A stretch of DNA of 64,000 nt from Selaginella moellendorffii (Eukaryota; Streptophyta; Lycopodiopsida; Selaginellales; Selaginellaceae): contig NW_003314353.1 in the NCBI RefSeq assembly GCF_000143415.4, positions 49,331 through 113,330 on the forward strand, read 5' to 3'. The notes below the pieces were generated by a model. That model was not told the origin of the DNA. It did no database searches and saw nothing but the letters and a program-made list of their open reading frames with translations. The translations under genes were made by a program, and so were the position numbers. Shown in pieces: positions 33,389-44,084 of the stretch (the stretch's first letter is position 1; the number at the start of each line of letters is the position of its first letter).

Positions 33389-35053
33389 CAGGTAAGTGGC
33401 ATTGAAGCCTCTATCCAAGGCATTTCATGAATCCCTCAGCTCCTCATGCCTAGAGTTATCCCCATCGTTCTTGAGCTCCCAGTAGATCACGTAGTGTGGA
33501 CGTTCCTTGGTAGTGAAATCAGCGCAGCTGGTGAAGTTTGCAATCTCCAGGGGACTGGCACTGCCCATGACAACCTTTTGGAGTTCTTGTTCGTCAACCT
33601 TCTCCACATTGATGCTCAGCACGGCGTTCTTGCGATAGGAGAAAGCGACGATGGGCGACTCGTGGTGGAATCCGGTCACTTTGACAACATCTCCAATTCT
33701 GTAGCAATACAATCCTGGAAGAGATAAAAGAAAAGAAAAGATCTTTGCATGAACAAAGAAAGGCTGACCTTCAAACGTAGTCACCACAAGTTCATACTGC
33801 TTTCCCACTTGAAGGTCCTTAAAACCAAGAGTCTCTCCTTTCTGATGATCAGGAACTTCTTCCGGATCGACTGGAATGAACTTGAAGAACATAGTGTAGG
33901 GGATGAGCGTGAAAACAACTTCCTCCGGGGGAGTGGCAGGCCGCATATTGATTCCAAGGTAACCCTCCGACGCAGAGTAGTTGAATCCCACAATCGCCAA
34001 CTTATCTCCAGCGTACTTCTTGAGCACAGGAATGTAAGGTTCCATGGCACCAGTTACAACCGTGTGCACGTATTTGGCTCTCGGCCAAAGCAGCGGAAGC
34101 AAACCAGACCATCTCGATTCTGTGCCTGCGATGAAGATCTCCGAGATCTCCCTTGCAACTTGCGACGAATCCTTACCTCTGAGCTCGCGCTCCATGAGCT
34201 TCAAGACCGGCACCCTGAGCTTTTCATCTTTGACCTTGCTCTCGCTCACACGCCGAGCGGATATGTCCTCGCATAGAATCTTCCAGTCGCTCTCGAGAAG
34301 CCTGAACGCCTCACTGAGCGTGTAGGCAAAGGCTGCGTGGATGAACTCAATCTTGTGGCGCTGGACGAGGCCGCAGAGTAAGTGGCAGTAAGTCGTTTGC
34401 TGCCAATCCGATCCGGCAAGCAGCGCCTCGTACGGAGTGGCGAGAGTTTCCGCCTCTTGGTTGTACGCTTCGCTCTTGTAGTAGTTTGTTGATCCGGCTC
34501 CTAGTAACAGGCCAGACTTGGCCTTATACTGTTCTCCGGAATACACAAAGTGCAGTCCAATGGGCTTGGTGCTCTCCAGCGGGAAGATTCTGGCAAAGAT
34601 CCGGTCAAGCTTATATGCACTAACATAGATTCTTACTCGTCTCTATAAGCATTCGAGGATGCGTATGCTCTGGCTAGCAAAGAGTATCCACAGTTTGTCT
34701 GCGGTAAGATCTTATGCTTGCCAGACGACGTCCCTGAGCTGGATTCATGGCGAGCATTCGAAACATTAACTAAAGATAGGAAGAGAATATAAAAGATCGT
34801 ACCTAAATGAAAAGTATAGAATCGGATCGCAGCCCAAGAGGAGGTGAGAAGTTCCATGATCAGCTATCTGTTGGAGTTCTGGAGAAATGTTGTCGTAGGA
34901 GATGATTGGAAGCTGAGCCTTGAAGGATTTCAAACACAGGGGCTGCCCGAACCTTTGTAGATAGTGGCAGCTGCCATTTCTCTGCAAAATTTGGACGAGT
35001 GCCTCCTCCTGGGCTTGCACCGCATTCTTGCACACAGCCTCAAAGTCCTCCAT
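33388..35053 (-). pseudogene. GH3: GH3 copy 2, 3'-truncated and fused to gypsy integrase
   Basis: Exons are 35053-34803, 34738-34637, 34589-33769 and 33714 to about 33388. They match copy 1 almost base for base, including the 47-nt second intron, so the duplication was of genomic DNA. Here GLYCYRIGDVV is open (no TAA), but an Arg in copy 1 is Cys. Exon 4 ends after DRGFNATYL, and the frame runs on as IILDRDLRFTGKFWGT from the adjacent gypsy integrase, giving a chimeric ORF. The lost part holds about the last 85 residues of the C-terminal domain that closes over the active site, so activity is unlikely. A 17-bp deletion upstream also removed the TATA-like box. Confidence 0.88.
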
Positions 35054-36031
35054 GAGAATAACGTGGCTTCAGTGCCAATGCCTAGTTTGTTTAAAAAAAG
35101 CTAGCAGATGAGGCACGTGTTTGACTTTGTTATCCTTTATTTACAACACACAATTGATTAAAATTTTTGTATGGGACATGCCACATATAAACCCATGGAC
35201 TGACATGCAGATACTTGAGGATTGCCATATGTCATATTACAATTGAGTGCCAAATTTCAAAAAATATCTCCTTTCTTGCTTTTCTCCACAAATTGTACTC
35301 TCTTAAACCTCGAGCATCATACCTTTTGACAGCAATTACAGTAACATAGACAAGGCGATCAAAGCAAGAAAATAACTTTTTTTTAGATAAATTTTCTACT
35401 TCGTGTTCTATAAGGGGCTGGGACAGCCTCCTATAGTAGAGCTCTTCTAGACTAAAGCATAGAATGTTTTTTCGAGATCCTCCAAGGTTTTTTTTCATCT
35501 AGAAAGGCAGTAGAATTCCTAGGATTCACATTGGTAAGCTTGCACTGCTAGGGTTTCCTTGGAGAAGTGGCTGAAGGATTTGAATAAAATATGGATCTCT
35601 TGCTCTGGACGGGGCTATGGGAGAGGGAATGGGGGTGCAATCAGGCCAATTCTCTTCTGGAGGTCATTTTCTAATCTTCACGGAATGCTGGGAGAAGAAG
35701 TGCAATTTTCACAAAACGATTAAGCTCTAGATACTGAAGGACAAGTGTTTCAACTCCTTGATGAAGCTACTTCACATTGCCTGGCCTAAGATGAAAGTGT
35801 GCAGGCTCTATGATGCACATTTGTTCTTGTTTATCTTCTTTAGCCCCTCCAGTTTTATATAGTTTAAAGTAATTTCTCAGCCTCCTAAACGAGAAATTAT
35901 GTCTCTCAAAACTTAAACCTTGTAAGTCATAACTAGAATGCAAGGTATGATGCAGAGGAAGGTGGGTTGTCTGTTTAATGCAATGTCTGTAAGAAACAAA
36001 CTTGTACAATTTCCACATAACATTATGTTCA
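35054..36031. repeat. GH3 copy 2 upstream region (MULE-free paralogue)
   Basis: This shows the arrangement before MULE insertion (TTTATTTACAACACACAATTG near 35137-35157). About 35276-35348 is inverted relative to copy 1. About 35360-35850 is extra DNA of unknown origin not found in copy 1. Homology to copy 1 resumes to 36031. No gene is called. Confidence 0.65.
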
Positions 36032-36681
36032 TGAAAGCAAAATGCTTGCCTAAGCAACAGAAAATAACCTTCTCACAAGCTTTTTCTAGTCACTGTGTCA
36101 AACTTGCAAAGATGTGTGCAAAAATGAGCTCTTGTATTCCCTATACCTTAGAGTAAAGGATATTAAAAGCCCTAGCAGCAAAGATCATCATACTATATCC
36201 TCCCTAGAAGTTGTAAATTAGAGGTATTTTAAAGACCATTGGTAGGCCTTCTCTAGTGGTTTTGTCATTCCACACAACCTGTGTGCATGGTTAACAATCC
36301 ATGAAGATTTGTGTTATGTATATACCACTATCATATAACATTTCATTTGAAAATAAATGTAGAGATAAAATCCAAAATATATCATAAAAGAAAGTGCATC
36401 CCACAAAAACTGCCAAACACTTAAAGATTCTATAGAGCTCTTAGATAAGCACTCACCTTTATATTTGGAAGATGCACAATTTGGAGAATAGTGACAATAA
36501 GAGCAATGCTCTTCTAAAAGCCAAAAGCCTTGATGAAACACTTATGATTGCATCAGTATAACTTATTAGCATATCTTGAGCAATCTATCAAAGTTTACAT
36601 GTTGGTACATAGTTGTAAGCTCCTAAATTTAAACTTCTTGGGAGTTCACCCAACCCAGTACTATTCAAACCCAAAGAAGCT
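36032..36681. other. Intergenic DNA, nothing identified
   Basis: AT-rich sequence between the GH3 duplication and the gypsy element. No ORF or repeat is recognised. Confidence 0.5.
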
Positions 36682-36686
36682 TAACT

Positions 36687-37277
36687 GTCGCGAATGTGAC
36701 TTTGGGTATCGAAAGATACTTGTCGATCGGTCCTTACGGACACTCTTTTCTTACTGCCATGATGGCAGGAGATCGGTACAGTTGGATCCCTTTAGTAGCC
36801 CCTCTTGTGCTAGTGGAGTTAACTAGGCATTTCGAGTGTACTTAGACCGGACGAGCATAAGGACGGAATTCCTATGTGCTATTAGCTAAGCATACTTAGC
36901 CCGGTAAGGAGTTCCCGTCTCGTTATGTCTTGCACTGGCTAGTGATAAGAACCCCCGCATATTGAGATTGGTCCCTCAATATGGCCGGATGATATCTTAC
37001 CGTGTCTGCCAAACACCCTTGCTATCATGCCCTTTGTGTTAGTCTCATTTCGGTCCCAAATGCTATTTATGGAAAGTGTCTGGATTTGTTCATTTGGCAT
37101 ATCTACGGAATGTAGAGGTCGGCCTGAACACAATGGTGTTCGTCCCGTGTCCAAATTCGCAATCTAGCGCCATTCCATATTTAGTAAGTTTCGAGCTTGT
37201 CCCAGAGACTAACTCTTGGTACTAAGGGAGGCTTGGGGTGAAAGCCCAAAGCGTGTGTTCCTCAAGGGGGGGGGGGG
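36687..37277 (+). repeat. 5' LTR remnant of the chromovirus
   Basis: Matches 43154-43740 of the 3' LTR up to a poly-G tract, after which the remaining 335 bp are missing. Differences from the 3' LTR cluster in the first 130 bp. Confidence 0.9.
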
Positions 37278-37888
37278 GCAATTGCTTGATGAGAGAGCCC
37301 TTAGTGGCTATTTTATCCTCATTTATCCCCCAAGGTTCCAAGGATCCACGGTGATAGTATATCTAAATCTCATCCCATGATCACATGCGCTACACTCACC
37401 CCCCCTTCAGAGATGTCAATGCTAGCAACCCCTACTGAGCTAAAGGGAACCAGCACCTCCATTTCCGCACTCAATCTACCAATCCTTCCATTATGTAGAC
37501 CAGCTATTCCATGTGAGGCAACTAGTCATCCACCCGTACCGCAGTCCCACGGTGGATACCTTCGTCCGTGGATACACCACACAAGAGGAAGGACGTACGC
37601 ATGGATGCCCAATACGTACGATTTCAAATTTAGGGGTAGGAATATACCTTGCTCAAGGGTATATTATACTTTTAAGTAGCCACTAATCAATGGGAATCGA
37701 ACCCGTGCCATTTGCTCTAATACCAACTGTAGCGCACTTTATCTCTCTCCCCTTAAGCCAACTGGAAAAGGGGCAATTGCTTGATGAGAGAGCCCTTAGT
37801 GGCTATTTTATCGCCATTTATCCCCCAAGGTTCCATGGATCCACGGTGACAGTATATCCAAATCTCATCCCATGATCACATGCGCTAC
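37278..37888 (-). mobile_element. TRIM (miniature LTR retrotransposon), one LTR truncated
   Basis: The right LTR, 37729-37888, begins TGTAGCGCACTTTATC and ends GATCACATGCGCTACA. The left copy, 37278 to about 37393, lacks the first 44 bp. Between them are, on the minus strand, a primer-binding-like TTGGTATTAGAGC next to the right LTR (37717-37729) and a purine tract (GAAGGGGGGG, about 37397-37406) next to the left LTR. It has no coding capacity. The total interior is about 330 bp, typical of TRIMs. The left truncation coincides with the poly-G run of the gypsy LTR. Confidence 0.8.
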
Positions 37889-37959
37889 AGAAACTCCTGT
37901 TAGAGATGCTGCGGAAGAGGTTGAGGCTGAGTCGGAAGAGGAAGAGCTAGATGCTGCAA

Positions 37960-40900
37960 CATTGTAGCGTACGGCTCAGGAAGTCGAGATCGAGAATTTG
38001 CGAAAGGAGATTCGCAAATTGAAGAAGGAGAACAAAAAGAGGAAGAAAGAAGCTGAGGTAGCTAAACCAGCTAAGCCTAAGCAACCAGACTCCTCTTCAA
38101 GTTCTGAGGATGATGAAGTTCTACAGCCGCCCCCGGTTGCACGAGTTTCAAAGTTCAAGCCCCCAAAACCACCCAACTTCAGAGGCATGCGGGACTATCA
38201 GGTTTTGGAAGACTGGGTCTACGATATGGAGAACTACTTCATAGCGGCAGACGTAAATGATCGTACGAAAGTTGCGTGTGCACAATCCTTTCTCACCGAT
38301 CATGCCAAAACTTGGTGGCGCCAAGTGTGTGCTGAAAAAGGGCAGACTAGAAGTTGGACCAAGATGCGGTCTCGTATCCGTAAGGAATACTTGCCGAATG
38401 ATCTTGGTCTGAGACTTCGCATGGAGTTGCGGCGGTTAAAGCAATGAGGGGATCTCATGCATTACGTTAATGCGTTTGCTCAGAAGCACATTATGATTGC
38501 AAATATGAGTGACGAAGATGCTCAGAGTTATTTTCTGGAGGGTTTAAGTTCACTTTCTCGTAATGAGATTTTGAAGTTTAAGCCGAAGACGTATCTGGAG
38601 TGTAAGGAGGCAGCGCAGCAAGTTGCCTTTAGTCACTCACTCATGGAACTATATCAGCAACCGTATGCTGGTAATTCGGATAAGAATAGGAATTCTGGAA
38701 ATAAACAAGATGATCAGAAACAGAGGGTGGAAAGCAGGTTCCACCCTGGAGGCTCACAAGCAATAGTTAACAAAGGTGGTGGTGGTTGGAGACCACCAGC
38801 AGCTTCTTCTGGTCCTAGGCCCTCTGTTCCTCCTCCTGGTGGGTACAAGCAGCAGCAACCTACAAAACCTGCTCCTAGCGGAACAGGTAGTGTGGGTCAT
38901 TGCTTCCGTTGTGGAGAGTCGGGACATAGGTCCTTGGAATGTCCCAACAAGCATAAGACAAGGTCTCGGGTTAATGTCATGAGGGAAGACGGTGGTGGTG
39001 AAGCTGAAGGGGTTGACGAGTTGGTCAATGCAGACTATGAGGAAGAAGAGGTGACTAACTTTTGTTACTTTCCTCAAGCTTTTCGTGCAGTCAATGCAAA
39101 CACTGATCCATTGATGTATCTAGTAGGCTTTGTCCGTGGACACCGAATCCGAGTGATGATTGACACAGGAGCTACGCACAGCGTGATATCCGAAGACTTA
39201 GTTAAGTTGTTAGGATTGAATGTTGAGCAAATGTCGCCTATGCACTTCCGGTTTGCGGAAGGTGGGCAAGTAGCCAAAAAGTTTGTGAGTGATGTTCCAA
39301 TAAAGATATCCAAGTGGAAAGAAAGAGTGGACTTGGTAGTGTTGAAGATACCAGATTTTCAAATGGTGTTTGGTATGGACTTCCTCAACAAATATATAAA
39401 AGGGATTTATGGTGCTAGACAAAGTCGTATCACGTTGAAGTCCGAAGGACAACCCAATGTGTCTTTCCAGTTACAAAAGCGTTCCTCAAAGGATTGGGAT
39501 GGAAACTTCCTGACTGCGAGGGCCGCTCAAAAAGCAACTAAGAAGGGAGGTCGGACCTTTTAGGTTCAAGTGATGGAAGCTGAGAGTGTGGGTGACTCTG
39601 TTCGAATTAGCGACGGGGTTGATCCTGTACCAAATAAGATATTGGAGTTGTTGGCGCAGAATCAGGATATCTTCCCGAAGGATTTGCCACTAGGGCTACC
39701 CCCTAGCCGTGAGGTTGATCATCGGATTGAGGTTATTCCGGGTTCTAAACCACTTACAAAAGCTCCGTATCGGTTGAACATCAAGGAGATGGCTGAACTC
39801 AAGAAGCAACTCACGGAGCTTCTTGACAAAGGTTATATCTGACCCAGCAAGTCACCTTATGGAGCACCAATCCTTTTTGTTATGAAAAAGGATGGAACTA
39901 TGAGGATGTGTATTGACTATCGGGCACTCAACAAGATCACGGTCAAGAACAGTTATCCTTTGCCTCGCATTGATGACTTGTTTGACCAACTCTTAAAGGC
40001 TAAATATTTTACACGACTTGATTTGCGGTCCGGGTATCATCAGATATGGGTGGCGAATCAGGATGTGGAGAAGACAGCCTTTAAGACTCGGTACGGATCT
40101 TATGAGTTCCTTGTCATGCCGTTCGGGTTATGCAATGCTCCGGCAATGTTCAGCACTATGATGGATAGAATATTCAGAGATTATTTGGATGCATTTGTCG
40201 TCCTATATATCGACGATGTTCTAGTCTTTAGTGAAACGTTGGAGGATCATTTGAAACACTTGGAGCTAGTGTTTCAGAAGTTGCGCGAACATAAACTGTA
40301 TGCTAAGGAAAGTAAATGCACTTTTGGTCAATTGCGTGTAAACTTTCTCGGACATATAGTTGGTGGTGGCGTGATTGAAGTCGATCCAAAAAAAGTGGAA
40401 GTGGTGAAGTCCTGGAAATCCCGACCATTGTATCAGATGTTCGTTCCTTTCTCGGTTTGGCGGGATATTATCGCAAGTTTGTCCGCAATTTTGCAAGAAC
40501 TGCTCTTCCGTTGACTGAGTTGACGAAGAGTACTATTCCGTTTCATTGGACACTAGCTTGTCAGTGTGCTTTTGTACGGTTGAAGGAGATCTTGACTACG
40601 GTTTTTGTTCTCAGGATCCCGGATCTTGATAAACCCTTTGAAGTGCATTGTGATGCATCTGGTTATGCTATTGGTGCCGTGTTACAGCAAGATTGTGACA
40701 AAGCCGTTGGTGTTACGCTAAGGCGACATGGTTGTCTCGTTGCGTTCTATTTCAAGAAATTGGATGAAACCCAACGAAGATGGCCAACGCATGAGAAAGA
40801 GATGTTTGCTATAGTGTCGGCCTTGGAACACTGGAGACACTACTTGGGTGGACACACCAAGGTTTATACAAATAGTAACACACTAAGCTACTTTGCTACG

Positions 40901-42544
40901 CAGCCTAAGCTTACGCTGAAGCAGGCTTGTTGGCAAGAGAAGCTTGCTAGATATGATATTGAAATCATATATAAACCTGGTAAAGACAATATTGTTCCGG
41001 ATGCGTTGAGTCATCAAGCTCAGTTCCGGGCAATATCGGCAATCAGTTCGGACTGGTTGGAAGACATTCGAGCTTCATATGGAAGTGATCCATTGGCGAA
41101 GGCAATCTTATGCCGTGCGGGGTTGTTGAAGCAGAGCCCTGGTAGTGAAGCAGCAAAAGTTGCTAGTCGCACTAATGTGAAACTTCACTTCTCAGTTTGG
41201 GATGGGCTTATATTCTATAAGCAAGAAAGATTGTATCTTCCCTCTAAGGATCTTCAGCAGTTATTTCTGCGGGAACATCATGATGTTCCAACAGCAAGAC
41301 ATGGTGGAAAGCGCAAGACTCTGGCTTCATTGAAAAAGGGATTTTTCTGGTCTAGTATGGAAGGTGATGTAGCGGATTATGTCCGTTCTTGCCCTATATG
41401 CCAGCAATGTAAGCACAGAACTGAGAAGCAGGCTAGAAAGTTGCAGTGCATTCTAGCACCGGCATGGCCATTTCAAAGTGTAACACTTGATTTCGTCACT
41501 TGCTTGCCGAAGTCTAAGGGTTATGATTCTTTGATGGTGGTTGTGGATCAGTTGTCAAAGATTGCACACTTCATTCCAATTGTGGGAACAGTAAATGCGA
41601 AACAAGCAGCAAAGCTCTTTTTCCATGAAGTAGTGCGGGTTCGTGGTCTTCCTGAAGAGATGATCTCAGATAGAGATTCGAGGTTTACGGGGAAGTTTTG
41701 GGGCACACTGTTCCAGCTATTCGGTACCAAGTTGAAGTTTAGTACGGCTTATCATCCTTAGACTGATGGGCAGACCGAACGCGTGAATGCTCAAGTTGAG
41801 GATTATCTGCGGTACTATGTCGCGGCAGACCAACGCAACTGGGTTGAGCATTTGGATACAGCAGAAATCTGTTATAACAACACATTTCACAGCGTTATCA
41901 GCTGTTCTCCATGGGAGATGCTGCAAGGAAATGCTCGTGGGGTTCCTCAATAGATTGTTGTACCAAAACCAATGTCCAAAGTGTTGGTCCCAGCCGTTCA
42001 GACTTATACGGAGCAGCTATGCCAAGGTTGGTCTAGAGCTATTGAGGCGATGGGTAAAGCTCAGGATAGGTATCGACGTGATAAGGATTAGCATCGTCGG
42101 GATGTATCCTATCAAGTGGGAGATCCGGTGTGGCTATCTTCCCGAAACTTGAACGTTAAGGGTTCTTTGTCTCGGAAGCTCTTGCCGAGATATGTTGGAC
42201 CCTATCGGGTGCTAAAACGCATTGGTGATGTATCCTATCGGTTGGATTTGCCTGCTGAGATGTCCAATGTTCATAATGTATTTCATGCCAATCTATTGGC
42301 TCCTTATACTATGGATGTTACACGTTAAGGGGAGATTCGTCCGCCACCAAACGTTGTGGACGGTAAACCTGAATACGAAATGGAAACTATCTTAGATTCC
42401 CGGTTCCGAAGACGGGCTCGTGTGAAGGAATATCTAGTTAAGTGGAAAGGTTACCCAACTTGTGAATCAACTTGGGAGCCTCTTAATAATCTTAACCATG
42501 CTCGTGAGCTTGTCACGGAGTATGAGAATAATAATAAATCTTAG
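37960..42544 (+). pseudogene. Chromovirus gag-pol polyprotein with multiple in-frame stops
   Basis: Domains in order: charged coiled N-terminus (EIENLRKEIRKLKKENKKRK) and gag core to 38447; after a TGA, a zinc knuckle CFRCGESGHRSLECP (about 38900-38945) and aspartic protease MIDTGATHSVI (39155-39190); after a TAG at 39561, the RT lead-in; a TGA at 39841; then RT with [11 protein letters not shown] and the YIDD box at about 40207; a frame change near 40435; RNase H with FEVHCDASGYAIGAVL; the integrase zinc region (HxxxH, CPICQQC) and core (LDFVTCLPKS, DSRFTGKFWGT); TAG at 41759; a C-terminal integrase region; chromodomain at 42356-42544. The polyprotein would copy RNA to DNA and integrate it at methylated-histone chromatin. 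At least seven lesions make it dead. Confidence 0.92.
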
Positions 42545-43153
42545 CTTTTGTAAATCTTGTAATCAATCTTACACATCAATAAAGTTTTCTATTTTTATAA
42601 ATCAAAGTGTCATTTCTCTCGTTCGTTAGTACTTGGGTCAGTTTTGGTAGGCTGACTTCAGCACTTCGGTGCATGGGTCCAATCCTTAACCATGGGGATA
42701 ACTATTATAGACTGATCACAAGTCCTTGCCTCTCTCTTGATGACTCATTTTCGCAATGGGGCGTGGTTGTGTAAACAACTTAATCTGCCAGTTTATAATA
42801 GTTGTCTAAATCTTCCCGACGGGGTTGATTTCTTGCTCAGGGGAAGTTGGGCCTCTGGCCTTCTCCCTACGTCCCTGCGGGCAGGGATGTATCATTCCTT
42901 TGTAAGCCGAGTGGTACTCAGAGCAGCAAGGGTGGTTAACTCTGTTAGTCATTTCCTTGTCGGTGACGGCCGGAGGGTGTCTGAGTCTTAACGTCTTTAG
43001 ACGTAGAGGAGAGGTCGTTCCATCACTCATTTAAGTCGGTGTGTTTCCCATATAGTGTGCTTTCCATTAACTTTCGGAGTTGTTTCCTTGACGGTTTTTC
43101 TAGACTCGGGTATGCATCGACGAGGACGTCAATCTTCCCCAAGGGGGGGAGAG
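42545..43153 (+). other. Chromovirus 3' untranslated region and polypurine tract
   Basis: Noncoding sequence between the chromodomain stop and the 3' LTR, with a counterpart at 31892-32503. It ends with the polypurine tract that primes plus-strand synthesis. Confidence 0.75.
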
Positions 43154-44079
43154 TGTCGCAAATGTGACTTTGGGTATCAAAAGATACTTGTAGACCGGTC
43201 TTTACGGACACTCTTTTCTTACTGCCATGACGGCATGAGATTGGTACAGTTGGATCCCTTTAATAGCCCCTCTTGTGCTAGTGGAGTTAACTGGGCATTT
43301 CGAGTGTACTTAGACCGGACGAGCATAAGGACGGAATTCCTACGTGCTATTAGCTAAGCATACTTAGCCCGGTAAGGAGTTCCCGTCTCGTTATGTCTTG
43401 CACTGGCTAGTGATAAGAACCCCCGCATATTGAGATTGGTCCCTCAATATGGCCGGATGATATCTTACCGTGTCTGCCAAACACCCTCGCTATCATGCCC
43501 TTTGTGTTAGTCTCATTTCGGTCCCAAATGCTATTTATGGAAAGTGTCTGGATTTGTTCATTTGGCATATCTACGGAATGTAGAGGTCGGCCTGAACACA
43601 ATGGTGTTCGTCCCGTGTCCAAATTCGCAATCTAGCGCCATTCCATATTTAGTAAGTTTCGAGCTTGTCCCAGAGACTAGCTCTTGGTACTAAGGGAGGC
43701 TTGGGGTGAAAGCCCAAAGCGTGTGTTCCTCAAGGGGGGGGGGGGGGGGGCTGTGGGGGGTTTCAAATGTATACTAGGGATAGTGGTTGGAATGTATGTC
43801 CGACAACCTGAGACATTAGTTTGGCTCCCGCTGGGCTGTGTCGCTCCTTGTTCTGCGTCCGGCTTGGGTCTAAGCCCAAGCTCCACGCTGCTTTAGTCGG
43901 TGGAGTACCCTCCTCCTCGCGTTAGGCCACCGGTATGCCAAAATTGTGCTAGACTCCGTCTGACACCATTTTGCGTGCAGGTACTGGATACGAGGAGCTG
44001 GTGCTCGTGGGATTGTACTGGACCCTCGTTTTGTAGCGTAACGGGCTTGGAGTTTAGCTCCAAATTCAGGTGCGCTACA
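43154..44079 (+). repeat. 3' LTR of the chromovirus (926 bp)
   Basis: Starts TGTCGCAAATGTGACTTTGG and ends GGTGCGCTACA. It contains a G tract of more than 15 at about 43734-43750 and is followed by target duplication TTAAC. Other copies of this LTR family in the window are 30993-31891 and 63455-64000, both in minus orientation. Confidence 0.92.
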
Positions 44080-44084
44080 TTAAC

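Larger units (their letters stand above)
36682..44084 (+). mobile_element. Ty3/gypsy chromovirus LTR retrotransposon, full span with target duplications
   Basis: The 5-bp target site duplications are TTAAC at 36682-36686 and 44080-44084. The LTRs open TGTCGC and end GCGCTACA. The 5' LTR is represented by 36687-37277 only; the 3' LTR is 43154-44079 (926 bp). The polypurine tract is AAGGGGGGGAGAG at about 43141-43153. The order gag, protease, RT, RNase H, integrase, chromodomain identifies the chromovirus branch of Ty3/gypsy. The U5 end and primer-binding site have been replaced by a TRIM at 37278-37888. Multiple stops make it inactive. Confidence 0.93.

Noticed and set aside
25558-34590. Plus-strand ORFs of 175 and 93 aa duplicated at both GH3 loci
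   Set aside because: They are antisense shadows of GH3 exon 3, duplicated only because the gene is.
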